Source: Steroidobacteraceae bacterium (GTDB lineage Bacteria; Chloroflexota; Limnocylindria; QHBO01). Taken from it: a DNA stretch of 32,759 bases. Below, piece after piece: positions 1 to 7,089 of the stretch; the stretch's first letter is position 1; the number at the start of each line of letters is the position of its first letter. The stretch covers positions 1 through 32,759 of the forward strand of contig JAICUY010000014.1 in NCBI GenBank assembly GCA_025935615.1. The letters are read 5' to 3'. Below the pieces are notes generated by a model. That model saw only the letters and a program-made list of their open reading frames with translations, was not told the DNA's origin and did not search any database. Made by a program: the position numbers and the translations under genes.

Positions 1-989
1 ACGCCCCACGGCAGGCTCACCAGCCAGTCGACGTAGGTGCGGATGACGCCCTGCTCCGGCGAGGCGCTGGGGATCCGCGACAGGCGGTCGACTTCCTTGG
101 TGGCCTTTTCCTTGACCTCGGGCGGCATGGCCGACTGCTCGACGCGCTCGCGCAGCTCGTTGGCTTCGGCGACCGCCGGATCGTCCTCGCCCAGCTCCTT
201 CTGGATGGCCTTCATCTGCTCGCGCAGGATGTACTCGCGCTGGGTCTTGTCCATCTCGGACTTGACCTCGGACTGGATGCGGCCCTTGAGCTCCAGCACC
301 TCGATCTGCTTGGCGAGGAAGCTGCTCACCTTGCGAAGCCGCTCGGCAACGTCGAGCGTCTCGAGCAGGTCCTGGCGCAGGTCGGTATCCATGTCCGGCG
401 AGTAGGCGACCATGTCGGCCAGCAGCCCACCGTCGGTGATGTTGCGCGCGGCGACCGCGACCTCCGGCGGAACGCTTGCGCCCGAGCTGACGTAGGACTC
501 GATCTGGGCCTGGACCGATGCCATCAGCGCCTCGATCTCGAGGTTCTTGCCCTCGCTCTCGTCCTCCACCTCCTGGACGCGAGCCTCGAGGTATGGATCG
601 GTCTGGAGGACGTCGAGCAGCCTGATGCGATGCTGGCCCTGCACGATGGCGCGAATGGTTCCGTCCTGCAGGCGGATCACCTGGGCGATCTTGGCCAGCG
701 TGCCGATCGGGTACAGCTCGTCGATGCCCTGCACCTCCTCCGTCTCCGCGCTGCGCTGGGTCACCAGCGCAACCGGGGTGTTGGTGCGGACGGCACGGTC
801 GAGGGCCTTGACGCTGCGGTCGCGGCCGACGGTGAGCGGCACGATCATCTCCGGGAAGATGACGGTGTCGCGCAGGGCGACCAGCGGCAGCACGCGGATC
901 TGCTCCGCCGCGTCCGCCACGTCCGCCTCGTCCTGTGGCTCGTCGTTGTGGTTGTTGTTGTCGCGGATCTCGGATGACACTCTTGTCAC
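1..989 (-). CDS. lon: Lon ATP-dependent protease, N-terminal part (runs off left edge)
   Basis: Read on the minus strand, about 329 codons are present and the gene continues beyond base 1. The translation has the typical Lon N-terminal substrate-binding domain: a short acidic, Asn-rich leader, then LPLVALRDTVIFPEMIVPL, a long helical coiled region with REYILREQMKAIQKELGE, and TYVDWLVSLPWG at the edge, just before where the AAA+ Walker A should begin. The ATPase and Ser-Lys protease domains are therefore outside the window. Lon is a cytosolic hexamer that degrades misfolded and regulatory proteins. The start is GTG at 989, because AAGGGA lies just upstream and the codon forms a GTGA overlap with the hspR stop. 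This implies translational coupling in hsp20-hspR-lon. An in-frame GTG at 980 is the alternative. Confidence 0.95.
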   Translation of the reverse strand, partial: MTRVSSEIRDNNNHNDEPQDEADVADAAEQIRVLPLVALRDTVIFPEMIVPLTVGRDRSVKALDRAVRTNTPVALVTQRSAETEEVQGIDELYPIGTLAKIAQVIRLQDGTIRAIVQGQHRIRLLDVLQTDPYLEARVQEVEDESEGKNLEIEALMASVQAQIESYVSSGASVPPEVAVAARNITDGGLLADMVAYSPDMDTDLRQDLLETLDVAERLRKVSSFLAKQIEVLELKGRIQSEVKSEMDKTQREYILREQMKAIQKELGEDDPAVAEANELRERVEQSAMPPEVKEKATKEVDRLSRIPSASPEQGVIRTYVDWLVSLPWG

Positions 990-1429
990 AATTCCCTTCG
1001 GTCTGGGTCGGTATCGTCGCCGATACCGCCCTCCACGAATCGTTCGACATCGTCGGCATCGAACAGGTCGTAGACGCGGATCTTGCCCAACGCTTCGAGC
1101 TGCAGGATGACCTTGACGCCCGCCAGGTTGACCCCCTGGCGACGGGTCAGAAAGCGGATGACGCGCACCCGCCGGATATCGGCCTCTGAGTAGAGACGCA
1201 GGTTGTTACGCCGTTGCGGGCAGAGGAGTCCCTCCTCCTCGTAGATGCGCAGCGTCCGCGGATGCACATCGGCGAGCTCCGCAGCGATGCTGATGAAATA
1301 GCGCGGTCGATGCGGATCGCGGAGGGAGCTCACCGGCTCCACTCCGCGCTGGTGCAGGTCGTGTGCCCCCTCGGGGCGCTGGCTGCGATTCCGTACCGGC
1401 GCCGCGTCACGCGGTCGCGCCGCCATCAT
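986..1429 (-). CDS. hspR: MerR-family heat-shock repressor, HspR-like
   Basis: The core YFISIAAELADVHPRTLRIY followed by EEEGLL, NNLRLYSEADIRRV and RRQGVNLAGVKVIL is the winged-helix signature of HspR. HspR represses chaperone and protease genes and usually senses the DnaK pool. The open frame gives 147 residues. The first 30 or so (MMAARPRDAAP...) look unconserved and overlap the end of hsp20, so a start at GTG 1333 (about 115 residues, purine-rich CGGAG upstream) is equally likely. The gene lies between hsp20 and lon, with a GTGA overlap to lon, so the operon is probably autoregulated. HspR commonly sits in dnaK operons; here it is with hsp20 and lon. The MerR/HspR family call is firm; the HspR subtype is likely. 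Confidence 0.9.
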   Translation of the reverse strand: MMAARPRDAAPVRNRSQRPEGAHDLHQRGVEPVSSLRDPHRPRYFISIAAELADVHPRTLRIYEEEGLLCPQRRNNLRLYSEADIRRVRVIRFLTRRQGVNLAGVKVILQLEALGKIRVYDLFDADDVERFVEGGIGDDTDPDRREL

Positions 1430-1895
1430 TCTGGGCCTTGGCAGTCACCGGCCGGATCTCGATCTGGCGCGGCTTGACCTCCTCAGCCTTGGGAATGGTC
1501 AGGGTCAGCACGCCGTTCTCGAACTCGGCGCTGGCTGCCTCGCCCTTGACCCGGACCGGAAGCTCCAGCTGGCGGCTGAACGAGCCGAAGCGGCGCTCGC
1601 GATACAGGTAGCGGTCGCGATCGCGCGACTCATCGGCCTTGAACTCGCCGCGTAGCTGCAGGGTTTGCCCGGTGATGGTGATGCTGACGTCCTCGGGCTT
1701 GAGGCCCGGAAGCGCCGTGGTGAGCACGAGGTCGTCATCGGTCTCGTGCACGTCGATGGGCGGCGTGAGCGTGCTGCCGGCCGTCAGGCTGCGCAGGCTG
1801 GCGGGGCTCACGACGCTGTCCTCGAAGAGCCGATCCATCGCCTGGCGAAGGGTCAGCATCTCGCGGAACGGGTCGAATCGTGTGATGTTTGCCAT
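1407..1895 (-). CDS. Small heat-shock protein (Hsp20/alpha-crystallin family)
   Basis: This 162-residue protein has the standard sHSP layout. The N-terminus starts MANITRFDPFREMLTLRQAMDRLF. The alpha-crystallin domain runs from about residue 45 to 145 (PPIDVHETDDDLVLTTALPG, then LKPEDVSITI), and the conserved FENGVLTLTIPKAE motif is near 130. A short tail follows, ending QNDGGATA, with KPRQIEIRPV before it. It acts as an ATP-independent cytosolic holdase that keeps unfolded proteins soluble. It is the first gene of the hsp20-hspR-lon operon, with a consensus-like promoter about 60 nt upstream that is overlapped by an inverted repeat. The start is ATG; only a weak purine stretch (GAGAG) precedes it. 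Confidence 0.96.
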   Translation of the reverse strand: MANITRFDPFREMLTLRQAMDRLFEDSVVSPASLRSLTAGSTLTPPIDVHETDDDLVLTTALPGLKPEDVSITITGQTLQLRGEFKADESRDRDRYLYRERRFGSFSRQLELPVRVKGEAASAEFENGVLTLTIPKAEEVKPRQIEIRPVTAKAQNDGGATA

Positions 1896-1951
1896 GTCTC
1901 TCGATCTGCTCCTGTGGTGGTGCAGTGGATGGGTACTTGGGCTTTTGCGGT

Positions 1952-1980
1952 ACCTTATGTCCTGACAACACCATTGTCAA
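1952..1980 (-). promoter_or_regulatory. Promoter of hsp20-hspR-lon
   Basis: On the minus strand TTGACA (1980-1975), a 17-nt spacer and TAAGGT (1957-1952) form a near-consensus sigma70-type promoter about 57 nt upstream of the hsp20 ATG. The perfect -35 box lies within the inverted repeat listed separately. No other promoter-like sequence stands out in the 153-nt gap between hsp20 and the upstream membrane-protein gene. Confidence 0.7.
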
Positions 1981-1981
1981 G
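1961..1981 (-). promoter_or_regulatory. Inverted repeat over the -35 box, candidate HspR operator
   Basis: On the minus strand the 21-bp site reads CTTGACA, 7 nt, TGTCAGG, with a perfect inner repeat TGACAA-N5-TTGTCA. It has the 7-7-7 geometry of the known HspR site HAIR (CTTGAGT-N7-ACTCAAG) and matches 9 of its 14 specified bases. It covers the -35 hexamer, as expected for a repressor. That HspR binds here is inference. Confidence 0.5.
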
Positions 1982-2048
1982 AGTGCTGGCAGAACCGATG
2001 CGACGGGCGGTGTCGGGCCAGCGCTGTGGCGCGTTTTCCAGCTGCTCG

Positions 2049-2879
2049 TCAGCGGGAGGCGGAGGCCACCTGCCAGCGGCGAGCGCCGAGCTCGATGCCG
2101 AACGGACCCGCGACGGGAGTGGCGGTCAGCTGCAGCTGCAGGACGGTGTCGCGCGCGACGGGCACGAGTTCGGTGCCGTTGAAGACGAGCAGCACCCGCG
2201 TCGGGCGTTGAACGTAGTCGACCGATTCGGCGACGGCGGTGGCGGCCGTATCGGTCTGGGAAACGATGCGGAGGCGAACGTCGTGCAGCAGGTTGGCGGG
2301 CGCCGTGGCGCAGTCCGCCGTCAGGTTGCCGGCGCGGCACTCGTCGGCGAGGTCGCCGAGGGCCGTCCGGGCAGCCGGCGTCACCGCGGCGGGGTCGCTG
2401 ACCAGGCCGCTTGGCCAAGCCACCTGGCCCGACGCCAGCCGGGGCCAGTCGCTGACGAACCGGTCGAGGATGCCGCCCGGCGAGGCACCTTCCGCACCGA
2501 TCAGCCAGAAGCCGGCGCCCCACAGCAGCAGCGGAACGGTGAGCCAGGCCACGACCGCAGCGGGCGAGCCGCGGGGCGTCGGAGGGCGTGCCGCTTGGCG
2601 CCGCTCGGCTCTGCGGTAGGCATCAATCGCCTGGAATGCCCACAGACCGATGAACAGCGTCCCGAGCAGGAACGGGACGAGATACCAGGTCGAGTTGGCC
2701 AGGCTGACGGTGGCAAGCAGCACGAGCACGATGCCCACGGCCTCGGCGATGAGCCAGGCGCCGGCTGCCGCCGTCTCGCCCAGGGAGCGATGGCCGAGGC
2801 CCCAGGCCAGGAGGGCCAGCCGCAGGGCACGGCCGGGGGTCGCCGCCGACACGCGAGGCGCGCCGACGCGCGCGGTCAC
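2049..2879 (-). CDS. Membrane protein of unknown function with extracytoplasmic C-terminal domain
   Basis: I do not recognise the family. The 276-residue product has a basic N-terminus and three clear hydrophobic segments: about residues 40-62 (WLIAEAVGIVLVLLATVSLA), 66-88 (WYLVPFLLGTLFIGLWAFQA) and 108-128 (WLTVPLLLWGAGFWLI). A soluble domain of about 145 residues follows, with two Cys in ADECRAGNLTADC and a beta-rich C-terminus. It starts at GTG with a GTGA overlap on the preceding trkA-like gene, so it is translated from the same mRNA as the two TrkA proteins and the universal stress protein. That context suggests a link to ion or envelope homeostasis, but there are too few helices for a TrkH/KtrB pore. 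It is the last gene of the operon. Confidence 0.8.
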   Translation of the reverse strand: MTARVGAPRVSAATPGRALRLALLAWGLGHRSLGETAAAGAWLIAEAVGIVLVLLATVSLANSTWYLVPFLLGTLFIGLWAFQAIDAYRRAERRQAARPPTPRGSPAAVVAWLTVPLLLWGAGFWLIGAEGASPGGILDRFVSDWPRLASGQVAWPSGLVSDPAAVTPAARTALGDLADECRAGNLTADCATAPANLLHDVRLRIVSQTDTAATAVAESVDYVQRPTRVLLVFNGTELVPVARDTVLQLQLTATPVAGPFGIELGARRWQVASASR

Positions 2880-3535
2880 TCGCCGATGAGCAGGGTGCGG
2901 AGCTCTCCCTCGCGGTCGGCAGAGGTCACGGCGAGCAGCTTGTCACCGGGGAGCAACCGCGTCTCGGGTCGCGTCGGGATGGCATGCGCGTCACGGATCA
3001 GGACGGCCAGGCTGCTGCCGGCCGGCAAGTCGAGGTTGCGGAGCTCGGTGCCGATCACCGGCGACTCCTCGGTGAGCTGGGCCTCGACGATCTGCAGCTC
3101 GCCGCCTTCCAGCTCGGCGAGGTGCAGCAGGTCGTGGACCGGGATCTCGTGCTCGATGACGCCCAGGATGGTGCGTGTCGGGCTAACCGTGTCGTCGATC
3201 GCCAGCTGACGGAAGAGCTGCTCGTTCTTCGGATTGTTCACGCGCGCGATGGCGCGCGGCACGCTGAAGCGCATCTTGGCGACCTGGCAGGCGGCCAGGT
3301 TGACGGCGTCGTCGCCGGTCACCGCCGCCACCACGTCGGCGCGGCCCATGCCGGCCTCGGCCTGGTAGCGTCCCTCGCAGCCGTCGTTGGCGACGACGAT
3401 GCTGCCGAGCTCGTCCGCGATCTCGCGAGCCCGATGCGGATCGTCCTCGATGATCACGACCTCGTGCCCGGCGGCCAGCAGCTCGCGAGTCAGGTAGAAG
3501 CCGACGGTACCGCCGCCGATGACGACCACGTACAT
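2876..3535 (-). CDS. TrkA-family NAD(H)-binding regulatory protein (TrkA-N plus TrkA-C)
   Basis: The 219-residue protein starts MYVVVIGGGTVGFYLTRELL, a Rossmann GxGxxG nucleotide site, with the acidic EDD at the end of the second strand. The RCK/TrkA-N domain covers about residues 1-135. A TrkA-C domain, about 140-219, ends with ETRLLPGDKLLAVTSADRE. Such proteins are cytosolic gating rings for K+ uptake or for APC-type transporters, responding to NAD(H), ATP or c-di-AMP. It overlaps the upstream trkA-like gene by one base (TGATG) and the downstream membrane gene by GTGA. Two adjacent TrkA genes are known in Actinomycetota (ceoB/ceoC) and elsewhere. No transport pore gene is visible in this operon. 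Confidence 0.92.
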   Translation of the reverse strand: MYVVVIGGGTVGFYLTRELLAAGHEVVIIEDDPHRAREIADELGSIVVANDGCEGRYQAEAGMGRADVVAAVTGDDAVNLAACQVAKMRFSVPRAIARVNNPKNEQLFRQLAIDDTVSPTRTILGVIEHEIPVHDLLHLAELEGGELQIVEAQLTEESPVIGTELRNLDLPAGSSLAVLIRDAHAIPTRPETRLLPGDKLLAVTSADREGELRTLLIGE

Positions 3536-4104
3536 CAGGCGTCCTCCTCCGGCCGTTCCTGCGCCGGGATGACCTGGGCGGCCTCGCCGGATTCGGGTTC
3601 GTCGGTCAACGCGAGACGCGCCTCCGCCTCGGCCAGCGAACCGGCAGCAGGGGCGCCGCGCAGCGGTTCGGCGGTCGGCTCGTTGACGAAGGGCGTTGCG
3701 CCTGCGCCGTCGACCGCGGCACTCACCAGTGCGTCGGAGAGCATCACGGTCCGGCAGATCGTCTCCAGGCCGAGAGCACGGTACGCATCGGCGCGCAGCG
3801 GGTCGTTGATCTTGGCCACGACCCTCGGAATGCCGAACTGGTGCTTGCCGAGCTGCGCGGCGAGGGCGTTGCGGTTATCGCCCTCGGTCAGGGCCATGAG
3901 AATGTCGGACAGCTCCGCCCCCGCGCCCCGCAGCACGTCCTCGTCGGTCCCGCTGCCACGGATCGTGGTGCCGCCGAAGGACGACGGCAGCCGGCTGAAC
4001 GCGCGCTGGTCGTTGTCGATCACCGTCACGCTCTCCCCGCGCCGGTCGAGCTCCGCCGCGGTCCGCGCGCCGACGCGGCCACAGCCGATGATCATGACCT
4101 TCAT
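3535..4104 (-). CDS. TrkA-family NAD-binding protein lacking a recognisable TrkA-C domain
   Basis: The 189-residue protein begins MKVMIIGCGRVGARTAAELD with the GxGxxG loop and VIDNDQRAFSRLP after the second strand. The Rossmann RCK domain ends near residue 135. The remaining 50 residues are acidic and Ala/Pro-rich with no TrkA-C domain, so it probably depends on its neighbour to make a complete regulator. The start is ATG at 4104, because it begins the family-typical sequence and overlaps the universal-stress stop as ATGA; the open frame extends further upstream without family similarity. Its stop overlaps the next trkA start by one base. The close coupling suggests a heteromeric gating ring. 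Confidence 0.9.
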   Translation of the reverse strand: MKVMIIGCGRVGARTAAELDRRGESVTVIDNDQRAFSRLPSSFGGTTIRGSGTDEDVLRGAGAELSDILMALTEGDNRNALAAQLGKHQFGIPRVVAKINDPLRADAYRALGLETICRTVMLSDALVSAAVDGAGATPFVNEPTAEPLRGAPAAGSLAEAEARLALTDEPESGEAAQVIPAQERPEEDA

Positions 4105-4586
4105 GGTGTCTGGGCGAGCTCCTTGGTCTCGATGCGCAGGCACCACACGGGGGTGACCGAGTTGCGCATCACATACGGAACGGTGCGCCCGGCGTCCCAC
4201 TGGCCGCCGAAGCGCTTCTTATAGCGTAGCCCCATCACGATCAGGTCGGCGTTGCGCTCGACCGAGTCGTCGACGATCGCAGCCCCGGCGGCACGCGCCT
4301 GCACCACCGCGGTCTCGACGCGCACTTCCTGTTCGGTGAGGAATGCTTCGCCGCGGCCCAGGACCTCGTCGGCAAACGCGATCGCCTCGGTGTCCTCGTC
4401 ATCGAGCTGCCGGTCGAACGGGACCTCGATGACGTGCAGCAGATGCGCCTCGCCGTCGGTGCCGCCCAGCAGGGCGACCGCCAGGCGGAGGGCCGTCTCA
4501 TCGGCCTCGGTTCCGCCCATCGGCACCAGGATGCGTTCGTAGTGCAGCAGTCGAGGGCGCCGTTCCGGGCGCCGGCCGAAGATCAT
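4101..4586 (-). CDS. Universal stress protein (UspA family)
   Basis: The 161-residue product has one Usp domain, starting near residue 17 with YERILVPMGGTEADETALRL and continuing AHLLHVIEVP. The late segment ADLIVMGLRYKKRFG followed by RTVPYVMRNSVTPVW corresponds to the ATP-binding loop region (G-x2-G-x9-G-S/T in ATP-binding members), though the Gly spacing is not perfect, so nucleotide binding is uncertain. Usp domains often regulate transporters, and here the gene overlaps a TrkA-like gene (ATGA) and follows a lipoprotein gene by 12 nt, so the operon probably couples stress or nucleotide sensing to ion transport. Confidence 0.9.
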   Translation of the reverse strand: MIFGRRPERRPRLLHYERILVPMGGTEADETALRLAVALLGGTDGEAHLLHVIEVPFDRQLDDEDTEAIAFADEVLGRGEAFLTEQEVRVETAVVQARAAGAAIVDDSVERNADLIVMGLRYKKRFGGQWDAGRTVPYVMRNSVTPVWCLRIETKELAQTP

Positions 4587-4598
4587 GGCCGACCTATC

Positions 4599-5111
4599 CT
4601 ACGGCGCGCTGTCCGCGGCAGGGACGGCGATCGTGCCCTCGACGATGAATTCGTCGCTCACGGTGTCGTCGGCGCTCACCTTCAGGTCGCCAACCGGCAA
4701 CGACGCGCGATCGACCGCGACGCACTGCGCCGGATGGGAGACCGATGTGTCACCCGCGCGCGGCGGGCGCTCGGCAGCGGCGACGTGCAGGGCCCCGTCC
4801 TCCAGCGTCAGCGCGTTGATGGCAAAGCCCCAGCGCCCGGTCCGCTCCCCGAGGTAGAGGCATAACACGCCCTGCCTGTCGAAGTCGACGGCGGACACGT
4901 CGTCGAGCAGCGAGCTCGCCGACTGCGCGTCGAAGGCGGCTTCGACCGATGCGTCGTTCCGGCTGGCCGGCGTGGCCTCGAGCGCCTCGAACCCGATGCC
5001 GCCGGTTCCCAGCGGCACGCTCGGCGACGGCGGTGCGTCGGACGTTCCAGGTGTCGTTGCCCCGCATCCAGCCAGCACGAGCGCAGCGACGGCAGCGGTG
5101 AGCGTCCTCAT
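4599..5111 (-). CDS. Lipoprotein of unknown function
   Basis: The 170-residue product has a short signal peptide and a lipobox (AALVLAGC, Cys near residue 16), followed by a Thr/Ser/Pro-rich linker. The mature domain is beta-rich and acidic with one further Cys pair (GVLCLYLGE and HPAQCVAV). It is predicted to be a membrane-anchored extracytoplasmic protein; I recognise no family. The start is ATG at 5111, which overlaps the phosphoesterase stop as ATGA; a second in-frame ATG three codons upstream is possible. It is in the same minus-strand operon as the phosphoesterase, Usp and TrkA genes. Confidence 0.8.
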   Translation of the reverse strand: MRTLTAAVAALVLAGCGATTPGTSDAPPSPSVPLGTGGIGFEALEATPASRNDASVEAAFDAQSASSLLDDVSAVDFDRQGVLCLYLGERTGRWGFAINALTLEDGALHVAAAERPPRAGDTSVSHPAQCVAVDRASLPVGDLKVSADDTVSDEFIVEGTIAVPAADSAP

Positions 5112-5830
5112 CGGCCCCATGAGAGTCGCTCGACGAGTCTTAGCGGCAGGTCGACATCACGCATCAGGCGCTGGGTCACGCCGACGTCGTAGGCGACGCG
5201 GCGGAAGATGGCGGTCTGCGCATCGGTATCCAGCAGCAGGTAGGAGCTTGCCGGATTGCCGTCGCGCGGCTGCCCGACGCTGCCAGGGTTGAGCAGCAGC
5301 CGTGCGGCACCGAGCGAGATCGGCTCGTCGGGGATCGCCGCCAGCGCGGTGCCCTGGCCGTCCTGGCTGGCGAACACGATCGGCAGGTGCGTGTGGCCGA
5401 AGAGGCACAGCCGCGTCTCGAACGCCTCGAGGTTGGCCATGGCGATCGAGGTGCTGGTGATGTACTCCCAGATCGGGTCGCGCGGCGAGCCGTGGACCCC
5501 GGTCAGGTCGCCCTCGGTCCGGACCTCGGGAAGCGTGGCCAGGTACGCCCGCGCGTTGTCGTCCAAGACCGATGCGGTCCACCGTATGGCCGCGGCCGCG
5601 TCCGGGTTGAAGTCGTGCGGGTCGACCGTCCCGATCGCCGCGCCGTCGTGGTTGCCGAGCACGCTGCGCGCCCCCATCTCCTGCAGCGCGGCGATCACCT
5701 CGTTGGGCTGCGGACCGTAGCCGACGATGTCGCCGAGGACCCACAGCTCGTCGATCTCGGGCAGGTCGGCACGCACGGCGTCGAGCGCGGCGAGATTGGA
5801 ATGGATGTCCGACAGGACGGCAATGCGCAT
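5108..5830 (-). CDS. Calcineurin-like metallophosphoesterase (YfcE/MJ0936-type)
   Basis: The 240-residue enzyme carries all motifs of the small bacterial metallophosphoesterases: DIHSN near residue 8, GDIVGYGPQPNEV near 33, GNHDGAA near 58, GVHGSP near 110, and GHTHLP near 144. These residues bind two metal ions, so it is likely a cytosolic phosphodiesterase; the substrate is unknown. The start is ATG at 5830 (MRIAVLSDIHSN); the frame is open further upstream only because it passes through a repeat region. A -10-like TATACT (5846-5841) sits 10 nt before the ATG, suggesting a very short or absent leader. It is the first gene of the operon that leads to the lipoprotein, Usp and TrkA genes. Confidence 0.92.
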   Translation of the reverse strand: MRIAVLSDIHSNLAALDAVRADLPEIDELWVLGDIVGYGPQPNEVIAALQEMGARSVLGNHDGAAIGTVDPHDFNPDAAAAIRWTASVLDDNARAYLATLPEVRTEGDLTGVHGSPRDPIWEYITSTSIAMANLEAFETRLCLFGHTHLPIVFASQDGQGTALAAIPDEPISLGAARLLLNPGSVGQPRDGNPASSYLLLDTDAQTAIFRRVAYDVGVTQRLMRDVDLPLRLVERLSWGR

Positions 5831-5840
5831 GGGCGCGCCG

Positions 5841-5846
5841 AGTATA
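5841..5846 (-). promoter_or_regulatory. -10-like box of the phosphoesterase operon
   Basis: TATACT on the minus strand lies 10 nt before the ATG at 5830. No good -35 hexamer is visible, and transcription starting about 7 nt downstream would give an almost leaderless message. Confidence 0.4.
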
Positions 5847-5892
5847 CCGATGGGCTTCGTGCCGTCCGCTGCCTCGGAACGTCGTCCCCGGC

Positions 5893-6049
5893 CGTTTTGC
5901 CACCAGCTGGCAATACCGGACATCGAGGGCCGTCCTGTCGGCCGATCGAGGCAGTTTCCTCGCCGCTTCTGCCACCCGCTGGCAAGGACGGCGAACGACG
6001 GACCGTTTTCGGTGGTTCCTTCGCCGGTACTTCCACCAGGTGGCAAAAC
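5893..6049. repeat. Three copies of a palindromic repeat in the rsmG-phosphoesterase gap
   Basis: The 254-bp non-coding gap (5831-6084) holds three same-orientation units whose CCACC cores start at 5901, 5972 and 6033 (spacing 71 and 61). Each is an imperfect palindrome: TTTTGCCACCAGCTGGCAAT, TCTGCCACCCGCTGGCAAGG and CTTCCACCAGGTGGCAAAAC, preceded by CCG. The shared core is CCACC-N-G(C/G)TGGCAA. They could fold as short hairpins in the RNA downstream of rsmG or act as protein-binding sites. No coding function is supported; the repeat translates to a recurring Pro-Ala-Gly-Gly motif only by frame coincidence. Confidence 0.7.
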
Positions 6050-6084
6050 CACTATCGAGCGGGCGCGGGCGCGATGGCCGATGC

Positions 6085-6825
6085 TCAGCCGAGCGGGTGC
6101 CTGGAGGGCTCGCCCGGCCGCCGCGGGAAGCGGGACGGCGTGGGAGCAACCTTCGGGACGATCACGAACGTGTGGCCGCCGAGCTCAGCGGCGCCAGCTG
6201 GCGCGATCCGCAGCTTCCCGCCGCCCAGCTGCCCGATGGCGACGCGACCGCGACGCACCTCGTCGTCGGTATCGCTGAGCGGTCCCTTCCAGGCGATCAG
6301 CTCACCCCCGGGTCGCAGCAGCGGCAGGGCCAGCTCGGCCAGGACCGGCAGCGGGGCACAGGCGCGCGCCGTTGCCAGGTCGAACCGCTCGCGGAGGACC
6401 GGGTTGCGGCCGAGCGCCTCGGCGCGGTCGGCGATCACCTCGACGTTGGCCAGGGACAGGGCGGAGACGAACGAGCGGAGGGCCGCGGCCTTCTTGCCGA
6501 CCGACTCGACGAGCGTCCAGCGGATCGCCGGTCGCGCGATGGCCAGCGGGATCGCCGGGACGCCGCCGCCCGACCCGAGGTCCACTGCAAGCGACGGCGA
6601 GGCGGCGTCGAGGAGCGGCAGGGCGGCGAGCGCATCGAGCAGGTGCAGGCGGGCGACGTCGGCCGGCTCGATCAGGCGCGTCAGGTTCAGCCGCTCGTTG
6701 GCAGAGAGCAGCAGCGCGACGTAGTGCTCGAGCGCGTCGAGCGCGTTCGCCGGCAGGGGCAGCCGCGCATCGAGGAGCGAGGCAAGCGCTGCGCGAGCGG
6801 CAGCGGCCGCATCGGTCTCGGACAA
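6085..6825 (-). CDS. rsmG: 16S rRNA (guanine-N7)-methyltransferase RsmG (GidB)
   Basis: The 246-residue protein has the RsmG sequence NERLNLTRLIEPADVARLHLL around residue 45, the SAM-binding loop VDLGSGGGVPAIPLA near 81-95, and LVESVGKKAAALR with the second-strand acidic residue. The family methylates N7 of G527 in helix 18 of 16S rRNA using S-adenosylmethionine, and its loss gives low-level streptomycin resistance. The C-terminus carries an extra basic tail. The start is TTG at 6825, supported by GAGGGAG eight nt upstream. rsmG commonly lies near oriC with gidA/parAB/dnaA; those genes are absent here, but the gap upstream holds DnaA-box-like sites. Confidence 0.95.
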   Translation of the reverse strand: MSETDAAAAARAALASLLDARLPLPANALDALEHYVALLLSANERLNLTRLIEPADVARLHLLDALAALPLLDAASPSLAVDLGSGGGVPAIPLAIARPAIRWTLVESVGKKAAALRSFVSALSLANVEVIADRAEALGRNPVLRERFDLATARACAPLPVLAELALPLLRPGGELIAWKGPLSDTDDEVRRGRVAIGQLGGGKLRIAPAGAAELGGHTFVIVPKVAPTPSRFPRRPGEPSRHPLG

Positions 6826-6983
6826 GAGAAATGCTCCCTCGGCAGCGTTTCAGTCTTCCCGGATCACGGCGGTGGGGAGGCCAGCTTGCGCATCGGCCCC
6901 GCCGTCACCCGGTTACCGTACTCGGCCACCGGCGGAAGCAGGAGGGCGACCGTACCAGCCCGCATCGGTCAGGGACAACCGGC

Positions 6984-7024
6984 TTATCCACCATCTGCGC
7001 GGTAATCCACCGTTTTGTGGATAA
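6984..7024. promoter_or_regulatory. Cluster of three DnaA-box-like sequences
   Basis: Within 41 bp there are TTATCCACC (6984-6992), TAATCCACC (7003-7011) and, on the other strand, a perfect TTATCCACA (7024-7016). The cluster lies in the 264-bp gap between divergent rsmG and the nuclease-like gene, a classic oriC neighbour position. No obvious AT-rich unwinding element or further boxes are seen, so this may instead be a DnaA-controlled promoter. Confidence 0.55.
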
Positions 7025-7034
7025 GTCGCACGCG

Positions 7035-7040
7035 TATACT
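7035..7040 (+). promoter_or_regulatory. -10 box before the nuclease-like gene
   Basis: TATACT lies just right of the DnaA-box cluster; the perfect box occupies roughly the -35 region. Eight nt after it an ATG (7049) opens an 18-codon reading frame that ends at 7105, overlapping the GTG start at 7090 of the next gene in another frame. This might be a leaderless leader peptide. Confidence 0.4.
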
Positions 7041-7089
7041 CGAATCCGATGCTGACCGAAGCGCGCCGGACCGCTAGGATCGAGGGCGA

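Noticed and set aside
1665-3209. Long open frame on the plus strand (about 514 codons)
   Set aside because: It is antisense to hsp20, a membrane protein and trkA, with a low-complexity Arg/Gly/Ala translation typical of GC-rich shadow frames.
4599-5111. Short antisense frames over the lipoprotein gene
   Set aside because: No start signals or domains; the lipobox and operon overlaps support the minus-strand gene.
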